From: Verrucomicrobiaceae bacterium
GTDB taxonomy: Bacteria; Verrucomicrobiota; Verrucomicrobiia; Verrucomicrobiales; Verrucomicrobiaceae
Assembly: GCA_947507875.1 (NCBI GenBank)
Contig: CANNQP010000005.1
Location: forward strand, 62,001 to 126,000
DNA: 64,000 nucleotides
Direction: 5' to 3'
Shown here piece by piece: positions 19,631 to 28,653 of the stretch. Every line of letters begins with the position of its first letter. The stretch's first letter is position 1. Position numbers and translations under genes: made by a program. Below the pieces are notes generated by a model. It saw only the letters and a program-made list of their open reading frames with translations, had not been told where the DNA came from and did no database searches.

Positions 19631-22600
19631 ATGAAAACTTCCTCCTCAACCCTTTGCCTTGCAAGCTTATTGCTGCTGCTTGCGATTACTTTTGCGAGAG
19701 GTCAGACGATTCAACTTCTCAAAGATGTCAATACCACTCCGCCTACTGCCTCTTCCCATGTGGAGTCGATGGTTTTGGCAGGAGGGCGAGTTTATATCTC
19801 AGCCGATGACCCTGTATCGGGTGCTGAGCTGTGGTCGATGGCGATCGCGTCGAGTTTTAACACGCCTTCTGCGACGGCAGTGGATGCAGACGGAAATGTT
19901 TATGTTCTAGATACTCCCAATCACACGATTCGTCGTATCTCGGTGTCGGGTTTAGTAACGACTCTTGCCGGTCGACCTGGCGTGGCGGGTGGTGAAAATG
20001 GGGCTGGGATCAACGCGACGTTTCGCTCTCCTGAAGGCATTGCCGTGGATGGGAATGGCAATGTTTATGTGGCCGATACAGGCAATCACGCCATTCGCCG
20101 CATCAATGCGCTTGGCATTGTGACGACCGTGGTTGGATCCATCGGCAATCAAGGCACTACGAATGGCCAGGGACCCAACGCCCGTCTTCGCTTTCCCCGT
20201 GGGGTTGCTGTCAATGCATTAGGCACAGTGATGTTCATAGCCGATAGCGGCAACCATACCCTGAGACGGGTGACTCTATCGACGATAGCAGCGACACCGA
20301 CCCAAGCAGAAACAGTAACGGCGACTGTGGCCCTCATGGCTGGATCAGCTCAGGTTTCGGGATCTGCCAATGGTACAGGCAGTGGAGCTAGCTTCAACAA
20401 TCCTACTTCGATTGTCATGGATAACAGCCGCACGGCTTATGTGACGGACACCGGCAATCATACCATTCGACGCATCACGGAGGGCGGTACGGTTACCACA
20501 CTCGCAGGCACAGCCGGTGTCAGTGGAAGTCAAAATGGTACCGGTGCTGCTGCATCATTCAATGCCCCGAGAGGCATCGCTGTCGAGCCAAGTGGTTTGA
20601 TGATCTACGTAGCGGATACAGCCAATCATTTGATCCGTCGTATCACGCCCGCGGGTGCGGTTACCACACTGGCTGGACTGGCAGGCGTCTCAGGTTCTAT
20701 CGAGGGAACTGGAGTCGCGGCCAACTTCAGTAGCCCGCGAGGCATCGCTTTTCGTGGCAATGTCTTGTATGTCGGGGATACGCAGAATCATGTGGTGCGC
20801 ACGCTTTCAAGTGCCACTGCGGTGACGACACTCTTTGCGGGTCGAGTGGGAACTCCAGGTGCTGCTGATGGAGCGTCTCAGGTAGCGGGTACAGCTGCTC
20901 CTGCGATTCTCAAAGATATTCTCCCGGGTTCAATGGGCTCGGCTCCTGCCAAGCTTACGTTGGTCGGCAATCGCCTCTTTTTCACGGCACTTGATGCCAC
21001 AGGGCAGCGTGATCTTTGGGTGACGGATGGTACAGCTACGGGAACCAAACGAGTCACAACATCTGCCTTTTATCCTGCGCCACCGGGTGAGCCTGATCAG
21101 CTAACTCATGTGAATGGCACCCTCTATTTTCAAGGCTATAGTTCAGCCCAGGGCCTCGAACTCTGGAAAGCGACGGTGGCTGGCAATGGCGCGGTGACAG
21201 CAGAGCTCGTCAAAGACATAAATCTTGAAGATGGCCAGGGCTCCGCGAGCACCAACTATTTCAGCACGGGGAGTTCTTTGCTTTTCTCTGCTTTTGATGG
21301 AAACGACCCTGACAATGATCCACTCACCCCGTCTCGCGGGATCGAGTTGTGGAAGAGCAATGGAACCGCGGCTGGTACGGTTCTTGTTTCGGATTTGTTT
21401 CCAGGTTCGACGGACTCCCTTCCTTCAGGGTTTGTCTCGTTTGGTGGGTTCACTTACTTCAGTGCTGATGGGCAAAACACAGTGCCTCCTGTTGAAGCAA
21501 TTGGGCGCGAACTTTTCCGCTTGGACGACGCTTTGAGCAATCCACCAACTTTGGTGGCGGATATTGCGACAGGTGGATCAGGATCTGAACCTCGTGACTT
21601 CGTGGTGTCTGGAGGGAATTCAGCCAACGGTGGTCGTCTTTTTTTCACTGCGAGCACTTTGGCTGAAGGTCGTGAGCTTTGGGTATTGGATGAGCGAATT
21701 GGGCCGACTACTCCACCGAGCTTGGTCACTGATCTTTTCAGTGGGGTGACGGATTCAGGAGTGAGTAACCTGACGCCTTATTTAGATTCGGGGAGTGATC
21801 CAAATCGTCCACAGAAAGTTCTTTTTACTGCGGACAACAATACCAACATCGGAACCGAGCTGTACACGAGTGATGGAACGAGCATCGGAACAACCCTTGT
21901 GAGTGATTTAGAGCCAGGGCCTGGCTCCTCTGTTTTGAGCAATTTTATACAAACCTCACCTGGCTGGGTTATTTTTACCAAAGAGTCTGCCGATGGAACG
22001 CTGACCCTCTATTCCACGAATGGCTCTGATGTGAATGTGGTGGAAGATTTTCTAACCGAGACCACAGGTACCGCCAGCCTGGATGCCAAGCGGTTTCGTT
22101 CGCCTGTGAAGTTGGGAACTCAAGTTCTCTTTTTGTTGGGGGCTGACGAGTTGTGGATCACCGATGGGCTTAGCGATGCGGGAACCTATCTTGTTCATCG
22201 CTTTCGCAGCGGTTCACAAGGCTCTGAAGCAAGCGATTTCACTAGGATGAGCGATGGCCGAATGGTCTTCACTGCTGTTACCGAAGCTGCTGGACGTGAA
22301 TTGTGGATCACGAGTGTTGATGGTGTGACGTCCGCTCTACCTCAGGTGGTTGCTGGGGAATTGGATGGAGATCCGCAAGATTTGACCGCCACGTCGGATG
22401 GTCGTGTTTTCTTCACTGCGGCTGATACAGACAGTAACCGTGAGCTGTGGGTCACAGACGGCACCTCGGTCACGAAAGTGAAGGAAATTAATTCAAGCGC
22501 AGGCAGTGATCCGAATCAACTGTTCTGGCATCAGCGAACCTCAGGCTCTGGCCGGCTTTATTTCTCAGCTGCTGCTTCGAGTGGCGATCAAGAGTTGTGG

Positions 22601-25600
22601 ATTTCCGATGGCACGAATGCAGGTACAGTTCTGGTAAGGGATATCAATGAAGGGGTTCCACCATCCAATCCAGGTTCATTCGGTGCTTTAGGGAACACGG
22701 TGTATTTTGCCGCTTCGCGTGCCACTGACGGACGTGAGCTATGGAAGACTGAAGGTACGGAGGCCACAACTTCGAGGTTACTCGATTTCAACATAGGAGC
22801 TGGAAGTTCAGATCCTGAGGACTTGGTGGCGATGAATGTTCCTGGCGTTGGCCAGAGGTTGTTTTTTACCGTTTTTGGTTTCGCTCCGACAAATCTTCGC
22901 CGCAATACCGGGCGTGAATTGTGGATGACGGATGGAACTGATCCAGGAACAAGCGTCGTAAAGGATATCATTTTGTTGGAACCGTCCTCCTTGGAGGCAG
23001 GTAACGCTTGGGTGACGTTATCAAACAACCGAATTTTCTTCGTTGCCGATGATGCCAAAACAGGAAAGGAACTGTGGGTCAGTACAGGCGCTAGTGGGAA
23101 TGCCACCTTGGTCAAAGATATCCGCACAACATCCGCAGGAATAGGCCTGACTCAGGGGTCAGCCCCCACTCATTTGGTGAATGCAAATGGGCGGATTTTC
23201 TTTTTAGCAGACGATGGGGTGAATGGGCGTGAGCTGTGGACGAGCACTGGAACGGCAGCCAGCACAGTGCTGGTGCGAAATATTGCTCCTGGAACCGCTA
23301 GCCCTGACATTCAGGATCTCATCGCTGTGGGTGACATCGTTTGTTTTACAGCCGATGATGGCGTGAGTGGACGCGAGGTCTGGGTTTCTGATGGCAGCAG
23401 TGCCGGCACTTTCATGCTTGAGGATTTGCTTCCTGGAGATCGGACCTCCAACCCGTCCTCACTCGCTGGTTTTGGCACGAATCTTTACCTTTCAGCTGCC
23501 GATTCGCAATATGGCCAAGAGCCAAGAATCGCGGAACTTCCTGCGAAAATCGCGCTTGAGCAACCCTTGGGGACTTATTTGACTGAAAGCGGAGAACATA
23601 CGGTCAATTTTACTCCGAGTTCACCTGTCTCTTTTGGTGCACCAGGAGTGACTTTATCCATTCGAATTTCGAATGCGGGGATCAGTCCTTTAAGAAACTT
23701 GGCAGCAACTCTTGCGGGGCGTCACGCAGGAGATTTCAAGATTGTTTCTGCCAAACTGCCCACTTCGATTACCGCTGCAGCGCCATTCCTACTGCAGGTG
23801 CAGTTTCTGCCAAAAGAAGGGGGTGCCCGAGAAGCAACCCTTACGATTTTGAGTTCCGATCAAGAAACTCCGCAATTTGTTATCAATCTGAGTGGCGTAT
23901 GCTCAAAGGATCCAACGGTAACCACGCATCCGCTTTCGGCGGCAGTGAAGGTGGGTCAGCCTTTAAGCTTCAATGCAGTAGCCACTGGCACCTCACCACT
24001 CGCGATGCAATGGCGCAGAAACAATGCGCCAATCTCTGGGGCTACGAGAAACCCACTTTATCTTTGGAGTGCTCAACTTAAGGATGCTGGCAGTTACAGC
24101 GCGATCTTTACCAATAATGTGAGACCTGGCGGCTCGGCGATCACCGATGCAGCTCAATTGCTCGTCGTCGAAGATTTTACTCCTGCGCCACGAGTTATCG
24201 TCAGTCGAGTGGGGGCGACTGTCAGCCTCACGGTCAATGCTGCAGGGACGATCAATAGCTACAGCTGGCAGTTTTCTGAGGGCACTCTGGCGAACGCTAC
24301 CGGTGCGAACACTCGCACGCTTACCCTTAGGAATGTGCAGCCGACACACAGCGGCACGTATTTTTGCACGGTGTCAGGACCTGCGGGCACAGTGGCGGGT
24401 GGCACCACGGTTTTACGCATCTTCACTGCACCTCCTGAGATCAATGCGGTTCAAAACATGCCCATTGGAGTCGTAGGGGCCTTGTATCGTTATCAGATGG
24501 TGGTCTCTACAGATGTTGCGAAAACGCCGACGACTTACACAGCGACTGCGCTGCCGCCTGGATTGAGAATTGATGCCAAAACAGGCCTCATCAGTGGTCG
24601 CCCGACCCGGGCTGGCAATTACACCGTTTCGTTGGGAGCGTCGAATGGACTCCGTCCCGACCCGAACCGGGTGACGGCTCAATTGCAGATTGTGGACATG
24701 CCTTCTGGATTGGATGGCGTTTACACGGGCATCGTCGAACGACAGGATGACATCAATGCTGACGCCGGAGGTCGTTTCGATCTGACCGTCACAAAGACAG
24801 GTTCCTTTTCTGGTGCCTTGCTGCTTGGAGCAGAACGTTTGCCTGTAAGTGGCAATCTTGACTTTGCCGTGGATAACGAAGCTGTTCCACCCGTGGCCAA
24901 AGCACCCTACAATGCCACAGTTTTGCTCACGCGCCCTGGTATCGCCACACCTTTGACCCTTCGCTTTGAAATCAAATCGGATACCAAGGATCGTCTCATC
25001 AATGCGAGTCTGACCACACCTACTGCTGTGGGCACGGCCACTTCAGCCTTGGTTGGCTGGAGAGCTGGTGCGGTGATTTCACCTTACGTGGGGGTTTATA
25101 ATTTCGGTATCAGGCTACCGGAGTCCATCAACGGGTCTCCTAACGAAAATCGTAGCTTGCCCCGATCAACCTTTGTGCCTCAAGGGACAGGCTTTGGCAG
25201 CTTCACGATAGCGGCTAGAGGCACCCTCACTATTGCGGGACAAACTGCTGATGGTGAGCGCATCACTTGTGCCACCTTTATCGGTCCTGATGGCGAGGTG
25301 ATGCTCTATCAAAGTCTTTACACCACGACCCGAAAAGGGTCCGTTCAAGGCGTTTTGAGAATCAACAAAGGAGTGGACGGTGACTTTACGGACAATGTTA
25401 TAACGGCCAGTAACTTGGCAGATATGGATTGGGTAAGGCCACCTGCAACCGTGGCGCTTTCGACTTCTCCCGCCACAAGGACTTATCGTGCCGGTTTTGG
25501 CCTTGGTTCGCTAACTCCAGATGTCACTGATCCGGTAATCGTTGAGCCATTTGGTGGCCTCTACCAGCCGCCGGCGGTTCTGCTAAAGGTGGTTGCTCCT

Positions 25601-25990
25601 TCTGATACTGCTGACAATGTTAGCTTGAGCTTCAGCGCAGCGAATGTTCCGTCTCCAAGAGTCAATGTTCCTTTGATCGCCATCAACTCCCGGAATGTAA
25701 TCAAAAAGCTCCCGACCTCTCCAACGACTACCATTAATGGAATCGTGCGCACGGGAGGCTTTAGCGGGACTTTTGTTCTCGAAGATGACGATATCACCAC
25801 CAATCTAGTGAACGCCAGAGAGGTTCGTCGTTCGGTCAATTTTCAGGGACTGATCGTTCCTGAAGGCAACGAGCACCGGGGGGTCGGCTATTTCATGCTG
25901 CCACAAATTCCGAGCCTAAGCACTGAGGTGCCTGCCACGCGTCAGCCTGTGCTCTCGGGTTCGGTGATTTTTGACAATGATAGTCCGTAG
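19631..25990 (+). CDS. Secreted ELWxxDGT-repeat protein with nested NHL propeller
   Basis: This 2119-residue protein begins with a signal peptide (residues 1-24, cleavage after FARG). An ELW-type unit opens the mature chain. It is interrupted at about 76-410 by six NHL repeats of the form YVADTGNHTIRRI...VTTLAG, a likely beta-propeller. The ELW array then resumes to about 1305 with some 16 units (for example GRELWMTDGTDPGTSVVKDI). A choice-of-anchor-D-like domain (about 1308-1423), two Ig-like domains (about 1427-1597) and a putative-Ig/cadherin-like domain (about 1598-1690) follow. The C-terminal 430 residues are repeated beta units with GxFSGxxxL motifs. No PEP-CTERM or other sorting signal is seen. 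It is probably exported and surface-associated; the function is unknown. The ATG at 19631 is preferred over an upstream TTG because it starts the signal peptide. Confidence 0.85.
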   Translation: MKTSSSTLCLASLLLLLAITFARGQTIQLLKDVNTTPPTASSHVESMVLAGGRVYISADDPVSGAELWSMAIASSFNTPSATAVDADGNVYVLDTPNHTIRRISVSGLVTTLAGRPGVAGGENGAGINATFRSPEGIAVDGNGNVYVADTGNHAIRRINALGIVTTVVGSIGNQGTTNGQGPNARLRFPRGVAVNALGTVMFIADSGNHTLRRVTLSTIAATPTQAETVTATVALMAGSAQVSGSANGTGSGASFNNPTSIVMDNSRTAYVTDTGNHTIRRITEGGTVTTLAGTAGVSGSQNGTGAAASFNAPRGIAVEPSGLMIYVADTANHLIRRITPAGAVTTLAGLAGVSGSIEGTGVAANFSSPRGIAFRGNVLYVGDTQNHVVRTLSSATAVTTLFAGRVGTPGAADGASQVAGTAAPAILKDILPGSMGSAPAKLTLVGNRLFFTALDATGQRDLWVTDGTATGTKRVTTSAFYPAPPGEPDQLTHVNGTLYFQGYSSAQGLELWKATVAGNGAVTAELVKDINLEDGQGSASTNYFSTGSSLLFSAFDGNDPDNDPLTPSRGIELWKSNGTAAGTVLVSDLFPGSTDSLPSGFVSFGGFTYFSADGQNTVPPVEAIGRELFRLDDALSNPPTLVADIATGGSGSEPRDFVVSGGNSANGGRLFFTASTLAEGRELWVLDERIGPTTPPSLVTDLFSGVTDSGVSNLTPYLDSGSDPNRPQKVLFTADNNTNIGTELYTSDGTSIGTTLVSDLEPGPGSSVLSNFIQTSPGWVIFTKESADGTLTLYSTNGSDVNVVEDFLTETTGTASLDAKRFRSPVKLGTQVLFLLGADELWITDGLSDAGTYLVHRFRSGSQGSEASDFTRMSDGRMVFTAVTEAAGRELWITSVDGVTSALPQVVAGELDGDPQDLTATSDGRVFFTAADTDSNRELWVTDGTSVTKVKEINSSAGSDPNQLFWHQRTSGSGRLYFSAAASSGDQELWISDGTNAGTVLVRDINEGVPPSNPGSFGALGNTVYFAASRATDGRELWKTEGTEATTSRLLDFNIGAGSSDPEDLVAMNVPGVGQRLFFTVFGFAPTNLRRNTGRELWMTDGTDPGTSVVKDIILLEPSSLEAGNAWVTLSNNRIFFVADDAKTGKELWVSTGASGNATLVKDIRTTSAGIGLTQGSAPTHLVNANGRIFFLADDGVNGRELWTSTGTAASTVLVRNIAPGTASPDIQDLIAVGDIVCFTADDGVSGREVWVSDGSSAGTFMLEDLLPGDRTSNPSSLAGFGTNLYLSAADSQYGQEPRIAELPAKIALEQPLGTYLTESGEHTVNFTPSSPVSFGAPGVTLSIRISNAGISPLRNLAATLAGRHAGDFKIVSAKLPTSITAAAPFLLQVQFLPKEGGAREATLTILSSDQETPQFVINLSGVCSKDPTVTTHPLSAAVKVGQPLSFNAVATGTSPLAMQWRRNNAPISGATRNPLYLWSAQLKDAGSYSAIFTNNVRPGGSAITDAAQLLVVEDFTPAPRVIVSRVGATVSLTVNAAGTINSYSWQFSEGTLANATGANTRTLTLRNVQPTHSGTYFCTVSGPAGTVAGGTTVLRIFTAPPEINAVQNMPIGVVGALYRYQMVVSTDVAKTPTTYTATALPPGLRIDAKTGLISGRPTRAGNYTVSLGASNGLRPDPNRVTAQLQIVDMPSGLDGVYTGIVERQDDINADAGGRFDLTVTKTGSFSGALLLGAERLPVSGNLDFAVDNEAVPPVAKAPYNATVLLTRPGIATPLTLRFEIKSDTKDRLINASLTTPTAVGTATSALVGWRAGAVISPYVGVYNFGIRLPESINGSPNENRSLPRSTFVPQGTGFGSFTIAARGTLTIAGQTADGERITCATFIGPDGEVMLYQSLYTTTRKGSVQGVLRINKGVDGDFTDNVITASNLADMDWVRPPATVALSTSPATRTYRAGFGLGSLTPDVTDPVIVEPFGGLYQPPAVLLKVVAPSDTADNVSLSFSAANVPSPRVNVPLIAINSRNVIKKLPTSPTTTINGIVRTGGFSGTFVLEDDDITTNLVNAREVRRSVNFQGLIVPEGNEHRGVGYFMLPQIPSLSTEVPATRQPVLSGSVIFDNDSP

Positions 25991-26050
25991 TGAACTTTCC
26001 TGAAGCTTGATTCCCTCGTCAACTGAGGCCAAGGGACAGAAAACGTCAGG

Positions 26051-27766
26051 ATGTCATGGACCCGCCAAATCATTCATCGGCTTCGCGAGCTGCAAATGCA
26101 CTCGCGAAGTTGGCTCTATGCGGGGCGTGTCGCCTTCGCGCTTGCTTTGCTGGCTATGATGTTGCTGGTCAAGGAGGGACACCATCTGGACAACCCGGTG
26201 GATATCGCCGGGTATGATGTTCAGAACGGTCAATTGGTCGCCGAGCATGGAGGACCTCCACCCAGTGGTTTGCTGAACGTCATTTCGATTCTACTTCCTT
26301 ACCTGGATCGTTGGATGGTCTTTGGCGGATTGGTTTATGTTTCTATCCTTTTGCGTCAGTGGGGAGTGACACGAAAGCTCGTGGTGCCGAGCTGGGTGGC
26401 GGCGATCTCTGTGGCTGCCTGGGCCGTCGCGACCGACATTGCCCATCAACTTGGAGTGATGCAGATGACAGAGCTTGGTGAGCCTCTGTCGTTATCAGCT
26501 TATTATGGGAAATTGTTGCTGATGGTCATCGCCCCGATCTGCATCAGTGGCCTTCTGCACTATTATCATCGCTGTGGCACCTTGGATCGCTACACCATGC
26601 GCACTTTTTTGGCGCCACTGTTGTTCTGTTTCGTGGCGTTTGCCTCACTCTGGCTGATTATGGATCTGCTGGATAACTTAAAGGATTTTCAAGAAGCGGA
26701 GGCACCGATGGGTAGGGTTCTGTTGTTTTATCTTGGCGTTTTGCCGTTTATTTTTGTTTCGGTCATGCCTGCCTCGTTACTGCTCTCTGTGCTTTACACC
26801 CTCACGCGGATGTCGCGGGCCAATGAGATCATAGCCATGCTTGGGGCTGGTCGCAGCGTGCTCCAGGTGCTAGGGCCATTGTTAGTCGTCTCTGCTGCGG
26901 TTTCCGTGCTGTCGATGTCTGCTAATTATCACTGGGCTCCGCGTGCAGAGGGGAAAAAAGAAGCGGTGCTCCGTGGCCTAGAAGGTCGGCAAAAGGATAG
27001 CATCATGCAATCTTCCATCATGTATCGTGATCCTAGTTCCGGGCGAACTTGGTTCATCGCTTCCATGCCGTTTTCGCTTCGAGACGGTCGGCTGCGTGGT
27101 GTTCAAGTGCGTGAAGTCGATGCGCATTCGCAGCTCACTCGGGTGATTCATGCCGACTCAGCAACTTGGTTTCCGGGGGGAGGCTGGCGCTACTTTGATG
27201 GCAAAGAGGTGCTCTACAAAGATGGACAGCCTGTGACCCTTCGTGATTTTCCCCGCAATCCTGCCGGCTGGCAGGGCATTGACATCAGCAACTTCACGGA
27301 GACGCCATGGAGTATGATCAGTCATGATTTAACGCCTGATTTCATGGGCGTGCCTGAAATCATTTCCTACCTACGGGCACGCCCGGAAGATCATCCGAGT
27401 CGTCTTGCTCCCTTTTACGCCCACCTTCATCATCGCTTTGCTCTGCCCTGGCAGTCATTTGCTTTGGCGCTGGTTGCAGCTCCTCTTGGCATCGCTTATT
27501 CGCGCCGTGGTGCTGTCGGTGGTATCGCAGGCTCCATTTTCATTTTCTTCGCGTTATTGTTTTTGAATAACCTCTGCCTGAATCTAGGCAAAGGTGGGCA
27601 TCTGCCTAGTTGGTTGAGCCCATGGGTTCCGCACCTTCTGTTCTGCTCCCTGGGGCTTGTTTTGCTGCACTTTCGCTCCCAGAACAAAGATTTGCCCCGA
27701 CTTTCCCAGCTTTTCCGGCAGGCCAGCACCCGCATCGTCCGGCCGCGCAATCGGCAGGCTGCTTGA
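26051..27766 (+). CDS. LptF/LptG-family permease with an extra N-terminal membrane domain
   Basis: The C-terminal 380 residues (from TLDRYTMRTFLAPLLFCF, about 178) match the YjgP/YjgQ family. These permeases extract lipopolysaccharide from the inner membrane with LptB. Three helices lie near the start of that part, then a periplasmic beta-jellyroll (about 295-440), then three helices at the end. The first 175 residues add about four hydrophobic segments and are not part of standard LptG (about 360 residues). Their role is unknown. No lptB, lptC or second permease is adjacent. LptG is slightly favoured over LptF by the N-terminal motif. Confidence 0.8.
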   Translation: MSWTRQIIHRLRELQMHSRSWLYAGRVAFALALLAMMLLVKEGHHLDNPVDIAGYDVQNGQLVAEHGGPPPSGLLNVISILLPYLDRWMVFGGLVYVSILLRQWGVTRKLVVPSWVAAISVAAWAVATDIAHQLGVMQMTELGEPLSLSAYYGKLLLMVIAPICISGLLHYYHRCGTLDRYTMRTFLAPLLFCFVAFASLWLIMDLLDNLKDFQEAEAPMGRVLLFYLGVLPFIFVSVMPASLLLSVLYTLTRMSRANEIIAMLGAGRSVLQVLGPLLVVSAAVSVLSMSANYHWAPRAEGKKEAVLRGLEGRQKDSIMQSSIMYRDPSSGRTWFIASMPFSLRDGRLRGVQVREVDAHSQLTRVIHADSATWFPGGGWRYFDGKEVLYKDGQPVTLRDFPRNPAGWQGIDISNFTETPWSMISHDLTPDFMGVPEIISYLRARPEDHPSRLAPFYAHLHHRFALPWQSFALALVAAPLGIAYSRRGAVGGIAGSIFIFFALLFLNNLCLNLGKGGHLPSWLSPWVPHLLFCSLGLVLLHFRSQNKDLPRLSQLFRQASTRIVRPRNRQAA

Positions 27767-27844
27767 TGGATTATCTCGGGGAATCACCTGCGTGATTGCC
27801 TTTTCCTTGTGGTTGTTTCAATGCATAGCTGATTTTTCCCACGC

Positions 27845-28579
27845 ATGATTCAAAACTGGTCCATCCGCTCCCGAGCAACTCACTGCGCTCATTCGGGACG
27901 TGCTTTTGCTGAAGGCGAGGTGTTTCACACCGCCATTTACTTCGACCCTGAAACCAGCGGCTACCTGCGTCGAGACGTTGGCATGGACGTTTGGCGGGAG
28001 GAGATTGCAGAGAGAAAGCCCATCGCTTACTGGCGAACCGCCTACACGCCTGTGGTGGTGGAGGCTAAGCCGGAGGTCACGAGCAAAGAAAGCGCCATGG
28101 CCCTACTCCAGCGCTTCATTGAGGAAGATAATCCGATCACTGAAAATGCACGCTACATCCTAGCGCTGATGCTTGAACGAAAACGCATCTTGAGCCCCAC
28201 CGCTACCAAGGAAATCGATGGAGCCAAGATGCTCTTCTACGAGAACAAAAAGACGGGTGAAGTCTTCTTGGTCCGTGATCCAGAGTTGCGACTCGATGAG
28301 CTGGCCCAGGTCCAGGATGAAGTCGCTATGCTCTTGGGCTTTGGGGGGCCTGCGGCTGATGCAGCCAAGGTGGCTGGCATGGAATTTACGCCGGAAGGCA
28401 AGCTTGTTTCCATCCAGGCCGCTCAGGCGGTTGAGCCCAATGAGCCTGCGAGCCAAGAAACCGAAGTGACGGAATATGCCTCACCCACAGCAGTCGATTC
28501 TCTTGCGACTCAGGAGGGAGACGAGGAAGACTCGACTGAAGCCGAGCTATCAAACGAAGGCGACGAAGGCCTTGCTTAG
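27845..28579 (+). CDS. Conserved hypothetical protein, Planctomycetes-Verrucomicrobia type
   Basis: A 244-residue soluble protein with no signal peptide. The N-terminus (CAHSGRAFAEGEVFHTAIY, then YLRRDVGMDVWREE) resembles a family I know from Planctomycetes and Verrucomicrobia that starts with a Cys-x-x-(S/T)-G-R motif and a GE-F-(T/S) strand. A central helical part follows (ENARYILALMLERKRIL) and then VRDPELRLDEL. The C-terminal 60 residues are acidic and low in complexity, probably disordered. No biochemical function is known to me. It lies between the LptG-like gene and dsbD in the same direction. Confidence 0.6.
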   Translation: MIQNWSIRSRATHCAHSGRAFAEGEVFHTAIYFDPETSGYLRRDVGMDVWREEIAERKPIAYWRTAYTPVVVEAKPEVTSKESAMALLQRFIEEDNPITENARYILALMLERKRILSPTATKEIDGAKMLFYENKKTGEVFLVRDPELRLDELAQVQDEVAMLLGFGGPAADAAKVAGMEFTPEGKLVSIQAAQAVEPNEPASQETEVTEYASPTAVDSLATQEGDEEDSTEAELSNEGDEGLA

Positions 28580-28653
28580 CTTTGTTGGATAAGCTGGGCA
28601 AAAAGCGCACGGAATATCCCGCGCGTGCGTTATTTCTCACCCTGAAGACTTTT

